From NCBI GenBank assembly GCA_022828595.1, contig JAKGHH010000003.1, positions 14,322,934 to 14,386,933 of the forward strand: a DNA stretch of 64,000 nt. The letters are read 5' to 3'. Below, piece after piece: positions 12,157-21,970 of this stretch. Origin of the DNA: Nelumbo lutea. Lineage: Eukaryota > Streptophyta > Magnoliopsida > Proteales > Nelumbonaceae. The position numbers and the translations under genes were made by a program. How positions within the stretch are numbered: position 1 is the stretch's first letter; the number at the start of each line of letters is the position of its first letter. A model generated the notes under the pieces. It searched no databases. It saw only the letters and a program-made list of their open reading frames with translations, and was not told where the DNA came from.

Positions 12157-12260
12157 AATAAATTTTCTAGACCCCACATAAATCTAAAAAAAAATAATAT
12201 GGGTTTTTTAGTCAATGGGAACCAAAATCCCATTGACCAACTTCCCCCTTCTCAAAATCC
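12157..12260. repeat. Dispersed repeat, copy 1 (other at 19425-19525)
   Basis: About 100 bp shared with 19425-19525, including the near-palindrome around GGGAACCAAAATCCCATT with complementary GTCAAT/ATTGAC arms, and the preceding AAATAAA-TTTTCT and CCCC. This hairpin-centred unit is probably part of a transposon. Neither copy shows clear ends. Confidence 0.7.
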
Positions 12261-12830
12261 CAAGGTTTAAAAAATTGGCCCAAAAACGAAACTGTTGAGG
12301 TCACCGGTTCGATTGTCCAAGTTGAACGGTTTGAATTATTAGGGCAAATGTCTTTTAGACTTCTAAGTTTTTATGAGAAAAGAGAGGTTGTGATTGTGGG
12401 CTGAGAAAGAAAGAAAAAAAAAGGAAAGAAAGAAAGAAAGGAAGAAGAGAAAAGAAAAAAAAAAAGAAAATAAAAAGAGAAAGGATAGAAAGAAATGAAA
12501 GAAAGAATGGAGGGAAGGAGGAGGAGGAGAGCTCTCCAGTCTCTGACCTATGCAATCTTCTTCTTCTTCTTCTCTCTGCTGTATTTAGGATTTAGTGATC
12601 TCAGATCTGAGATCGTTCTTGTCACAGATCTGAGATCATTCTTCTTTCTCTCCCTCTATTGTACCCGTGAATTGGTATCCGGGTCAAATGGATAGATGGT
12701 TCAACCCCCAGGTCAGCGGTTTTTGGCCTAAGAACAGATTAAGAGTAAAACGGAACCAATTAGGACGATTTCCAAGCCAAACTGTCCGACCATCCGAATC
12801 AAATGACAGTTCAAAAACACTGCAAACTCC
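12250..12830 (-). mobile_element. hAT-like MITE family 4, diverged copy with a foreign insert
   Basis: Read on the minus strand, 12690-12825 matches the left half of the elements at 13989-14268 and 38021-38335 (GATGGTCGGACAG, TTCCGTTTTACT, GGCCAAAAACCG). The piece at 12250-12335 (GGTTTAAAAAATTGG, CGGTTCGATTGTCCA) matches the other end. Between them, 12340-12660 is unrelated: a purine-rich GAAAGA tract and a TCAGATCTGAGATC duplication. So the element is old and was interrupted. Confidence 0.55.
12395..12530 (+). repeat. Purine tract of GAAA/GGAAGG simple repeats
   Basis: A nearly pure A/G stretch of about 130 bp (repeated GAAAGAAAG, then GGAAGGAGGAGGAGG). The apparent reading frames across it are low-complexity artefacts. 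Confidence 0.8.
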
Positions 12831-12929
12831 AAAAAAAGAACGGGGTCAAAGTGAGTTGTAGTGCCTGTTCAACCGCTAAGGTTCACTTCTCGTATCAGAT
12901 TTTAGCTCACATCATCAATGGATTCCTCT

Positions 12930-12946
12930 CTCTCTCTCTCTCTTCT
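12930..12946 (+). repeat. Short CT microsatellite
   Basis: A run of CT dinucleotides within a pyrimidine-rich segment. No gene is supported here. Confidence 0.6.
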
Positions 12947-13329
12947 CCTTTTTCTTCTTCCTTCATTGCCTCCTTCGTACCGTCTCCTCCTCTCCCCTAT
13001 TCAGCTGCAACCAAATCAGGCCCGAAATTCAACAATGGTTAACGTCATAGGAAACCTCTGCCATCAAACACTCAAGCTCCATTCATTGTTCCCCCATTGG
13101 CCCATTGTCTGTTACCAAAAAGATCAGCCATTCTACAACAAGTAGTACCTGCGGTCCATACTTTTCCACCATCATTCAACATTGAACCCCTACTAATATT
13201 CAGCTCCATCACCGAACTATAAATGTCTTTTCGATTGTTCAGAGCTAGCCATACTTGGCACTTTTACCCTGCATATGAGGCTAGACACTTGTCACACACC
13301 GAATAGAAGTGCAATATAAATAAGTGATG

Positions 13330-13925
13330 ATTCAAAGCTTACGGCCTAACCCGGCCCACATGATTTGTTTTTTATTGGGCTTGGACAAAATTTTAGACAC
13401 GTAGAATTAGGCTTGGGCTCTAAGCATCAGACCCAACTTTTTTTTGGACTGGACTTAGGTTTTTTCAAATAAGTTTCGCCCAAGCCCAAGTCTAGCCCAA
13501 TAATATTATATATAATTAATATATATATAAATAATATATAGATATATAATATATTGATTTAATAAATACCTTTTTTTTTTTAATTTATGAATTTAGTTAT
13601 TATCAAATTAACATAATATAATTTGGGGGATGGGCTACCCATCCCCAAGCCAATAACCCCCAACACTAGTACATGCGGGATTCAATCCCAAGTTTCCACT
13701 ACAATCAGCTGAAAGATCATACCAACCAACCAGTTGGCACCTTGCATATAATATTAGTTTATTAAATTACATATACGTAAGACATTTTATGTCCAAGCTA
13801 GGCTTTGCGCTTTATATAAGGCGGGGCTCAGATTCAATATCTAGGCTTGGGCCTAAACATTTTCTGTAAATAAAGAGGCAAAGCATGGTCTGAACCTGGC
13901 CTAGTCCAGCTTGTAAATAGATCTA
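13330..13925. mobile_element. TIR element related to 60717-61186, family 5, one end decayed
   Basis: Segments such as GGCTTGGGCCTAAACATTTT and CTGTAAATAA match the element at 60717-61186 (GGCCTAGGCATTTTCTGTTA). Both are built from repeated 'gggcttgg' and 'ggcctgg' words around an AT-rich core. The right end GTAAATAGATCTA corresponds to TGAACAGGTCTA of the other copy; the left end is lost. Confidence 0.6.
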
Positions 13926-13988
13926 GTGTCAACCACACCCTAATGCGCCTGAGTGGGCTGGCAAACTAGGGCTGATGCACCTTTTAGG

Positions 13989-14268
13989 CATGGTTTTTGA
14001 ACCACCGTTGATCCAGATGGTCAGGCCGTTCAACCTGAAAACCGTCCAGGCAATCAGTTCCGTTTTACTCCAAACCCGATCCCTGGCCAAAAATCGTTGA
14101 ATCAATCAACGACCTGTTGACCCATTGACCCATTCAACGATTTTTATTGATCATTTTTTAATTTTTTTTGTCCAAATGGACCATCCATTCCAATCGAACG
14201 ATCACACCGTCAACCCAAAAACTAATGTCTAGAATGACTCCCTTTACAGGTCATTTTTTAAAACCATG
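13989..14268. mobile_element. hAT-like MITE family 4, intact copy with 8-bp target duplication
   Basis: The element runs from CATGGTTTTTGAACC to TTTTTTAAAACCATG (inverted CATGGTTTTaAAAA ends) and is flanked on both sides by CTTTTAGG (13981-13988 and 14269-14276). The perfect 8-bp duplication is characteristic of the hAT superfamily. Length 280 bp, non-coding. Related copies are at 38021-38335 (8-bp duplication GTTTTCAG) and, degraded, at 12250-12830. Confidence 0.9.
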
Positions 14269-14279
14269 CTTTTAGGCTT

Positions 14280-14650
14280 TAACTCTCACTTGCGGTGGAC
14301 CTCCAAAGTTGTTAATTCAACGGTATAATCAAGGAATGGATTCTTTTACCACTTTTTGCTACAATTCAAAATCAAAACTTTTAAAGATTGCCTAGCTTTC
14401 GAGAAAAAATATGGTGCCTGAAAGTTACATTATTAAAGATCTCTCTATTCTGGTAAATGTTGTATTGTACTTGCTCTTTTCCTTTCAACTTGAACTTTTT
14501 CCATGAAAGATTATAAAAATTAAAGGCGCCTTTAATATTATCGCTTTTGGGTTTTCCTACAAAAACCAAATTTTAGCCCTTTAGGGTAAACAGACACTTT
14601 GATTTGGACTCTTTTGATTTCCTCATAATCCAACTTGCACCATTTGCTTT
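14280..14650. other. Spacer, nothing recognised
   Basis: AT-rich; the only open frame (minus, about 60 codons) has no family features. Confidence 0.35.
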
Positions 14651-14654
14651 TCAG

Positions 14655-14777
14655 TTGGCTATGTTTGGTTTGAAAGAAAATGCAGGGAAAGATAGGAAAA
14701 CCTTTATAAACATTGTATAGGTTTTTCCTGTTTTTCCCTTCATTTCCCTACCTTTTCCTCCAAACCAAACATAGCCT
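14655..14777. mobile_element. Small TIR element (MITE), family 6
   Basis: The perfect inverted ends GGCTATGTTTGGTTTG and CAAACCAAACATAGCC enclose about 90 bp, which itself folds back (AGGGAAAGATAGG against TTCCCTACCTTTTCC). A related element is at 32587-32728. Target duplication not resolved. Confidence 0.75.
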
Positions 14778-15144
14778 TAGGTCTTATCTACTTGATTTGT
14801 TATAAGTCACATGGTCTTTCTTGTTTGAGTTCTACTTAAATTTGGATTCTCAAGGTAGGTATGCTTGCTACATACCTAATGGAACAATAATATAACATGT
14901 CCTCATCTTTCTAATGGCTTGTGAAATGAGACAGGATCTCCTGAAAGCAAAAATCATGTATACATCCTAAAACATAGGATCTAACCACACATTGGGAATA
15001 TCTTTCTATGAATTTAATATTCAAATGAGATGTTCCTAATGTGAAGCTGAGTGTTGTATTTTTAGGGTGCATGCATAGTTTTGCTTCCAGGAGACCCATG
15101 ATCTTGTAAGATGCTCATTAAACTGTATGATGTACCATTTTCTT

Positions 15145-15408
15145 GCTGTGTTTGGTTGCAATGCAAATAAATTTGCATTGATGCAAAATCGTGGCAGTGC
15201 AAATTATTTGAGTGTAAATTTTGGCCTATTTTTGTTTCAAATTTTAGCTTATTTTGTTTGATTGCAGTACAAGTGAAATAAATTAACACATGAAACAGAA
15301 TAAAGTAAAATCCAAAACAAAATTAAACGAGAATTTGCATTTTTTACATTTGCACTCCCATGCATTTGTACTAATGCAAATAAATTTACACTACAACCAA
15401 ACACAGCC
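15145..15408. mobile_element. TIR element (MITE), family 2, copy 2
   Basis: The ends GCTGTGTTTGGTTGCAATGC and CTACAACCAAACACAGCC are inverted repeats. The inside is the reverse complement of the element at 9909-10156 (for example CAAATTTTAGCTTATTTTG against CAAGCTAAAATTTAAAAC). 264 bp, non-coding. A third, much diverged relative abuts it to about 15675. Confidence 0.8.
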
Positions 15409-15409
15409 T

Positions 15410-15675
15410 AAACATTTGCGAGATTATCATTTGCTTCATAAAACGGCTTGGATCTTTTCAAGGAGTGGTCCTATACTGTATTATTTTCTTAATATTCAAA
15501 TTGATGACAATGCAAATATAAAGAATGCAAATTCTGGTCCATTTTTACTTTATCTACACCGCAAACAAACAAAATAAGCTTGGTAAAAGTTGAAATGAAA
15601 ATAAATCAGAATTTGTATTCAAGTACCTTTTGCACCATTGCAAATGAAATTGCACTCCAAACAAACTAGGCCTTA
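15410..15675. mobile_element. Diverged family 2 MITE relative
   Basis: Right-end sequence ATTGCACTCCAAACAAACTAGGCC and internal words (GAATTTGTATTC, AAACAAAATAAGC) resemble the adjacent family 2 element, but the left end is not clear. It may be an old copy of a related family. Confidence 0.4.
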
Positions 15676-16783
15676 ATGATACATGTATTGGGTCACAAGC
15701 TAACTCTACCTCATTTTTTGCATGTAAAGTGGGGACCACCTGTAACTTGTAAACGGTTACCACTTTCTTTACGTTCTTTTGCATCTCAAGCAAAAATGAA
15801 TCTGAATGTTGGAATGTAATAACCATTCTTTCCATATATTTGCAACTGGCACAAATTAAATATAGAAAGAGTTTATGGCCAATTATGGAATGATAAAGGG
15901 GATGTTTGGAACCGGGTTCGATTTAAAAAAAAAAAAGGTGTCACGTCAGACTCATATAAGCGTTTCAACAAATGCCCATGTATCTTATTGTTTGGTTCAG
16001 CCGATTATTAAAAAATCCGGCATGCCTCGAAAATCAGGACCCCACCGATTTAGCGAACCGTTTTTCCCAACGGTTGACTGATGTGTATCTTATGTGATGC
16101 TTATCTATCAGCACATACATGAAAAACAGTGATGAAAATCACCTTACCAAATAGCATAGTGTTGCTCACTACCTACGTGGTAGAAGCATTTTTTTGTGAA
16201 AAACGAGTCTTGGAAGCATGGGTATATTTTCTTGAAAATCGGTCCCAAAAAGCATCCACACTTCCAAACACCATGAAATTGTTTAGAAAAATGTATGAAA
16301 AAGTAGAGACATAAGACGAACTCCATCTAGGACCACCTCATTATTTATGAGCCTGGATTAGCTGGAGATAAGATTGTGGGTCGGAGACAGATGGGGCCCA
16401 CAGTGGCTACTGGTGTATTCTTCATGATAGGTAGCCCAACCCGATGTATATAATCTTGTCTACAATTCATCCAGAAGCATTATTTAGGAGTTCAGATTGG
16501 CGCCCTATATGTACCTTGTATATACATTTCAGCATGCATGATGAACATCTCCAATACTTGTCACGAGGAGATGTTTCCAATACATAATTGAGAACTTGAG
16601 ATGTGCATGGGGCATGTGGCAGAGCAGGAGGTCACTTAATCTAATTTAAATTGATGAATTCACAACATTACATCTAGGGCCCTTGATTTCATTGCTTTAG
16701 TGCAATACTAAAACCATATTGTAGAAAAAATGGGTTGCATTATCTATCTCTTACTATATAAAGAGAATATTTGCCTTGGATTC
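15676..16783. other. Spacer with scraps of dispersed repeat
   Basis: No gene supported. 16560-16595 (GAGGAGATGTTTCCAATACA) belongs to the dispersed GGAGATGYTYCCAATRCA family also seen at 0.35, 19.73, 28.04 and 28.24 kb. The remainder is unassigned. Confidence 0.45.
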
Positions 16784-17545
16784 TGATGAGGGCAGATTTG
16801 GCCCTCCAGTAAAATTGTGACACGTGGCACCTCGTGACAACTAGGAAAACACCCAGCCAACAAACTTACGAAGTTGGTGACCCACCCGGGCACCTGTCTG
16901 GCCGGCCTGGCGCGACCTGCGCGCGGCCTGACACGCGCCTGCGCGACCTGCGTGCGGCGCGCACGAATTGCACGGCGCGCACACGGTCTGCGCGAACTGT
17001 GCACAGCCTGCGCGACCTGGCCGACCTGGACCAGCCTAGCGCATGACCCGCCGACTAACACAGGCGCCAACTTGACGACCTGATCTAGACACTGACCCGC
17101 CGACTAACACAGGCGCCAGCTTGACGACCTGATCTAGGCACTGTCCCGCCGACTGACACAGGCGCCGACCTGGCGACCTGGCCTAAACACTGACCCGCCG
17201 ACTGACGCAGGCACCCCTCTGACAACCCAGCCCAGGCGCCGACCTGGCCGCCTGTCACAAGCGCTAGCCTGACGACCTCAAGGAGTTCACCACCGTACCC
17301 CGGTTCTGACCGGATGCGACGAGTCTTACCGTTTGGAGGCTTTTCACCCACCTAACCCGCGAAGACTCAGGTATATAAAGACCTCACCCCGCAAAGGGGA
17401 AGGGGAGGAAAAAGAAAGGGAAGTAACCCTGCTCTCTAGCTCTCTCATATTATCTTCAAAGCTCTCTACGATAAGAGTGCTAACTTAAGCATCGGAGAGC
17501 CCCCACCGGGAAAGTACCCCCGGGACCTCTGATTCAATTCTTGCA
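16784..17545 (+). repeat. Putative LTR (about 762 bp) of a Ty3-like or non-autonomous element
   Basis: It starts TGATGAGGGCAGATTTGG and is placed to end ...TTCTTGCA at 17545, the TG...CA form of LTRs. A TATATAAAG box lies at about 17372-17380, followed by GCTCTCT-rich leader sequence and a block around ATCGGAGAGCCCCCACCGGG, CCCCCGGGACCTCTGATTC and TTGCAGG, typical of the R/U5 of many plant LTR elements. 16870-17290 is GC-rich with loose 55-60 bp repeats built on 'ctgacccgccgactaacacaggcgcc'. No partner LTR, PBS or coding domain was found. The first 24 bp nearly equal the start of the 148-bp insert at 41542-41689. Confidence 0.6.
17090..17225 (+). repeat. Internal tandem repeat of the GC-rich LTR
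   Basis: The phrase CTGACCCGCCGACTAACACA plus AGGCGCC recurs about every 60 bp near 17043, 17093, 17142 and 17192 with small changes. It lies inside the putative U3 region; such U3 repeats can act as transcriptional enhancers in LTR elements, but nothing here shows activity. Confidence 0.7.
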
Positions 17546-17552
17546 GGTTTTT

Positions 17553-17785
17553 TAGCTCCCGCCGCCTACGAAGAGGAGGAAAAGATGCAGTTCTCGGAAG
17601 TCCCTCAGCTCCCCCCACCTACAAGGAGGAGGAAGAGATGGAGTTCTCGGAGGTCCCTCAACTCCTGCCACCTACAAGGAGGAGGAAAAGATGGAGTTCT
17701 CGCAGGTCTCTCAGCTCCCGCCACCTACAAAGAGGAGGAAAAGATGAAGTTCTCGCAGGTCCCTCATCTCCTGCAGCCTACAAAG
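17553..17785 (+). repeat. 53-bp tandem repeat, about four copies
   Basis: The landmark AGTTCTCG recurs with a constant 53-bp period (aligned units at 17588, 17641, 17694 and 17747). Each unit contains CACCTACAA, GGAGGAGGAA and GATGGAGTTCTCG. It lies directly between the putative LTR and the 15/16-bp minisatellite. Confidence 0.88.
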
Positions 17786-17870
17786 GAAAGACGACCACCT
17801 CATGCTGAGGGCAGTCGGATTACGCTGCACTAGGGAGCTCCAACATTCTCTAAGGCATCGACCGCCTAGT

Positions 17871-18587
17871 AGGGAGTTCGCCAGGCAGTTCGCCCCCAGG
17901 CAGTTCGTCCCCAGGGGGTTCGCCACCAGGGGGTTCGCCACCAGGGGTTCGCCACCAGGCAGTTCGCCACCAAGGCAGTTCGCCCCAAGGCAGTTCGCCC
18001 CTAGGCAGTTCGCCACCTCGGCAGTTCACCACCAAGGCAGTTCGCCCCCAGGGAGTTCGCCACCAGGCAGTTCGCCACCAGGCAGTTCGCCACCAAGGCA
18101 GTTCACCCCAAGACAGTTCGCCACCAGGGAGTTCGCCACCAGGCAGTTCGCCACCAAGGCAGTTTGCCCCCAGGCAGTTCGCCACCAGGGGGTTCGCCAC
18201 CAGGCAGTTCGCCCCCAGGCAGTTCGCCACCAAGGCAGTTCGCCACCAGGCAGTTCGCCACCAAGGCAGTTCGCCCCCAGGCAGTTTGCCCCCCAGGCAG
18301 TTCGCCACCAAGGCAGTTCACCCCCAGGCAGTTCGCCACCAGGCAGTTCGCCCCCAGGCAGTTCGCCACCCAGGCAGTTCGCCCCCAGGCAATTCGCCAC
18401 CAAGGCAATTCGCCACCACGGCAGTCCGCCCCCAGGCAGTTCGTCACTAGGGAGTTCGCCACCAGGCAGTTCGCCACCAAGGCAGTTCGCCACCAGGCAG
18501 TTCGCTACCAAGGCAGTTCGCCACCAAGCACTTAGTCACCAAGCAGTTCTCCCCCAAGGAGTTCGCCACCAAGTAGCTCGTCACTAA
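17871..18587 (+). repeat. GC-rich minisatellite of 15/16-bp units (CAGTTCGCCACCAGG)
   Basis: About 45 head-to-tail units of CAGTTCGCCACCAGG, mixed with CAGTTCGCCCCCAGG, a 16-bp form with AAGG, and GGGGGTTCGCC variants. No unit form creates a stop in any of the six frames, so long overlapping open frames appear on both strands (for example plus 17802-18587, minus 17850-18311, minus 18026-18511). Their products would be repeats such as GSSPP, RQFAP, AVRHQ, GGELP or VANCLG. The simplest reading is a minisatellite inside or next to an LTR element. No protein claim is supported. Confidence 0.93.
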
Positions 18588-19424
18588 GGCATGCCACCAC
18601 CGGGTCAAATAACGAGGTACTTTGCCAAAAAATTTTACATCACAAAACATTGGTACGTGGCCGAAAATGGTTACACCATATTCTATACAAGATATAAAAT
18701 TTAAATCTAAATAGTTTATATTGTATGTGATTAATACTTGTACATCAACTTTGAATCCAGATATGTAATTTGGGCTGGATTGGATTATGAATTTGTTCAA
18801 TTTCCAACTGCCACAAGCATGATGTAGTTAAATTATTTAAGCTTGGCTCATATAAATGACTGAAAAAAGCTCGATGAGGCCTGTTATCATGCCTAATCCA
18901 AAGTCTATAGTAGAGCCTATTTGTAGTCACAACTGAAACCAAATGGTGCAGATTTCGTTTTTACTCGGCAGTTATTTGAAAATTAGAAAACTAAGGGCTT
19001 GTTTGGTTTGTGGGAATAAGGGTCTGAAATTGGAACTTCAATTCTAGTTCTAATTTTAATTGTTTGATTGGGTGGAATCTGAATTCTATTTCCATTTTTG
19101 GTGAAGTGGTATTCCCCTATTTGAGAGAATGATGATAGAAACACTTGGGCTCCATTCGTTTTTCGGTAAGTTACTTACCTAGGTAAATGCAATTACCTGG
19201 GTAAGTTTTTTCTGAGAAACACTTACCAAGGTAAGTATATTTATCCATGTTTTTTTATTTCCCAAGTACAAATGGAAATGAACATTTTAACCATAAAATT
19301 TTATTATTAAAAGGGGAAATTTTGTCCCATTCAGGTGTTGGAAACTTTCCCCACAAGTGGAAAAATTATTTACCCACCTCGGAGATGGGTATAACTTACC
19401 CGGGTAAGTGATATTTAGGAAAAT
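18588..19424. other. Spacer with one-sided MITE-like sequence
   Basis: Near 18997 'gggcttgtttggtttgtggg' looks like the left end of a TIR element, without a clear right end. 19150-19410 contains repeated CTTACC/GGTAAG words (palindromic CTTACCCGGGTAAG at 19396), possibly a fold-back element. No gene seen. Confidence 0.4.
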
Positions 19425-19525
19425 AAACTTTCTCTGGTCCCCGCATTAATCTGAAAAAAGAACATGGGATTCTTGGTTAATGGGAACCAAAATCCCATTA
19501 ACCAACTTTTCCCCCTCATAATCCA
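19425..19525. repeat. Dispersed repeat, copy 2 (other at 12157-12260)
   Basis: Shares about 100 bp with 12157-12260, including GGGAACCAAAATCCCATT flanked by GTTAAT/ATTAAC arms. The arms have changed in a complementary way between copies (GTCAAT/ATTGAC there), which keeps the hairpin. Confidence 0.7.
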
Positions 19526-20357
19526 AAAAAAGAATGCCCCCTTGAAGTTAAACTTGCTCAATTAACATGCTTTTGATACTATGGAATCAAAGCACCTATA
19601 TGATGCTTAAATGGACTCTAAACGATCCATTCCATGGAGTTCACATCTGCCCCTCACAGAGCGCACCCCAAAAACACCTCACATGCACACTTCAGCATGC
19701 ATTGAGAGCATTTCCTATACTTGTCATTGGGAGATGCTCCCAATACATGGTTGGAATTTGTTGTGGAACGTTTTTGGGGCGACTCTGTGGGGCGCATATG
19801 TAAATTCCATTCCATGAGCCAATGAATTAAATACGTGTATCATTTCTTGTTTTATAAAAGGGATAATGACCAATCAGCCCAGCCCCGATCAAAATTTTAT
19901 AACCCCAAAGTATAGGGGGAATGCATAGAGCCAGCTGGCACTCCATTTGCACTACTAGCTGGTGTTTGGCATGAAAAAGAAGAAACCAGTGGCACATATT
20001 TGTAGTTGTTTGGGAAATTTTTTACATTACAATCTGCTTGCTCTCTACTTCTCAATTTAATTGGATAGAAGAGAATCATAGAGCCCTCTAGCCTGTTCTA
20101 GAACATTTTGACATTGTAGGGATGATTTATTATGATTCCAATCTAATGATTCCATCTTCTTACATGTATTAGTCACAAACAAGTTCCAAACAAGAAAACT
20201 AACCTTGGTATGTGAGCTGTGATTGGAGCTTCAGAGGATAGAACTACTGTTTGTCTCAACAAATGGGGGATTCCTATTCTTCTTACAAGAAATTCAAGAT
20301 CAGGAAGATAAACGCAGATCCAAAAACTGTCGTTCTCTCGGTAATCAACATGTAGAA
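19526..20357. other. Spacer with two dispersed-repeat scraps
   Basis: 19725-19755 carries the GGGAGATGCTCCCAATACAT motif of the widespread repeat. 19868-19925 (ACCAATCAGCCCAG, then CCCCAAAGTATAGGGGGAAT) matches the inside of the TIR element at 36123-36255, so it is a fragment of that family. No gene supported. Confidence 0.5.
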
Positions 20358-20882
20358 TAGGGGTTCAAATGGATTGGATCATGATCTGATCCAAGATCTG
20401 ATCCTATTTGGTCGAATTTGAATCACTCATGTTTGGATCTTTAGACCGAATTGGATAATAGGATCCAATCGGATCAGATTTGGATCACCCCCAATCCAAT
20501 CCGATATGTATTATATATTTATAAATATATATAATACATATATATGTTATTTATTTACTTATAAATATATTTTTATAAATTTGTTATATTATTTATTTTT
20601 TATAAAAAACATGTATATATGATGAAAATAATTTAAAAATACTTGTATTTTTTGTTTTTACTTTATTATTTAAAATAGTATTTTTATTTTCTTTTAATAA
20701 TTTATTAATTTTTGAAGAAAACAAGTCAGATCAGATTCAACTTACTGATGGGATTTGAATTCAAATAAAGTCCTATCATATTCAATCAGATCTTCTAATT
20801 GGATCAAATCCAACATGAACAGTGTCGAATCAGATTTGAATACACCCTGATTCAAATCCAATCCAATCCGCTTGCATCCCTA
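20358..20882. mobile_element. hAT-like MITE, family 7, with 8-bp target duplication
   Basis: The ends TAGGGGTTCAAATGGATTGG and CCAATCCGCTTGCATCCCTA are inverted repeats. The element is flanked by ATGTAGAA at 20350-20357 and 20883-20890, a perfect 8-bp duplication. 525 bp, with an AT-rich core and 'gatcggat' words. This is the pattern of a widespread plant hAT-derived MITE. Confidence 0.92.
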
Positions 20883-20890
20883 ATGTAGAA

Positions 20891-21583
20891 CTATGTCTCA
20901 TCAATGGAGAAGCTGATTCTACCCACCATCAACACCACCATCAGTGTTCTATGTCGAAGTGTTTCAATGCTAGTAATCTTTACCCACCATTGCCACAAGT
21001 CACAGTTAGACTATGATATGCTTGGGGAGTGGTGGAACACCGATATGATCATCAATGGCTGAGACAGAGCTGGTGCCTGAGTTGGGACGGAGGAGCGGTG
21101 ATAAGGTGGTGGAAAAGAACACTTGAGTTTTGAGGGATGGGGTTGGAGGAGTATTTGGTGGATAGGGGGATTAAGGAGGTGATAATCATAGGGGTTATGA
21201 TGAATTTGTGTTGTGAGACGACAACAAGAGAGGCATTTGTGAGATGATTTATGGTTTTCTTCTCAATGGAGGTAATAGCCACTTTGATGAAAGAGCTGTG
21301 TGAAAGTAAATGTTGATGATGCTCAACCGTGGAGTTCCTCGGAAACACAGAGGCAATGAAGAAAGCAAATCAGAGTTCTATTTTCATTGGTGGAAAATGA
21401 GAACATAGGTTCGCTTCCGAAATTTTGATGTACATTTATACCCCAAAATCAAGGAAAATACTGACAATATTGCATATTTTCCTCGATTTTTAGGCTTTTT
21501 TCACATCTTTACCAACAATAGGAAAAATGACCTAGGATGCATGTTTCCCTCAAACTGGGTTTTGCACTCTTCCCAAACGAAGA
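20891..21583. other. Spacer, no gene recognised
   Basis: A 98-codon open frame on the minus strand (21052-21348) has no recognisable features and no splice or start context. I see nothing else. Confidence 0.4.
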
Positions 21584-21685
21584 CTAAGCCTCAGTTTGGA
21601 AGTAGTACAAATGCAAAACTTTACATTTTATATATACTTTGCATTGTACATATTTGCATTTATACTCTTTCCAAGCTATTTTGAA
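21584..21685. mobile_element. Fragment of MITE family 3
   Basis: CTAAGCCTCAGTTTGGAAG, then AGTACAAATGCAAAA match the end of the element at 10654-10830. The opposite end is only faintly recognisable near 21680. Confidence 0.5.
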
Positions 21686-21737
21686 TTTGCACCATAAACA
21701 AACAACGTAGCCAAAGAACAAAGGTCAGCAAAAGCAG

Positions 21738-21953
21738 TGTACCAAAGCAAAACAACAAGAAGAAAAACAAGAAGAAAAGGCAAGAAGAAGGAAGAAGAAA
21801 GTGGAGAGAAAACTATTATTTCTCGCAGTCCGAAAGGTTACAGTAACAGAGTTTATATATAGAGCATCGACCAATAACAGAAGGCCAGCTTAGATAGTAA
21901 AAGACAAAAGAAAAAAAGAATTAGCGAATGACTTAAGAGTAAGTAACTCTACA
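21738..21953 (-). repeat. 3' LTR of the copia element
   Basis: 216 bp, near-identical to 26609-26827, same TG...CA ends. Main differences are scattered G/A and C/T changes and a small indel in the GAAGAAAA tract. Confidence 0.95.
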
Positions 21954-21970
21954 CCCCCCCCCCTCACCTC
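21954..21970 (-). other. Polypurine tract of the copia element
   Basis: On the minus strand GAGGTGAGGGGGGGGGG directly abuts the 3' LTR, the position required for plus-strand priming. Confidence 0.93.

Noticed and set aside
16834..17351. Several GC-rich frames near 17 kb as a gene
   Set aside because: They lie in the U3 part of an LTR-like sequence and come from tandem GC-rich repeats without stops.
17802..18587. 261-codon open frame and several overlapping long frames on both strands
   Set aside because: Produced by a stop-free minisatellite; no start context, domain or codon bias.
17871..18587. Regularly repeated short units resembling a CRISPR array
   Set aside because: Units are contiguous 15/16-mers without unique spacers, in a plant genome; it is a minisatellite.
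21052..21348. 98-codon minus-strand frame
   Set aside because: No recognisable motif and no splice or start context; AT-rich chance frame.
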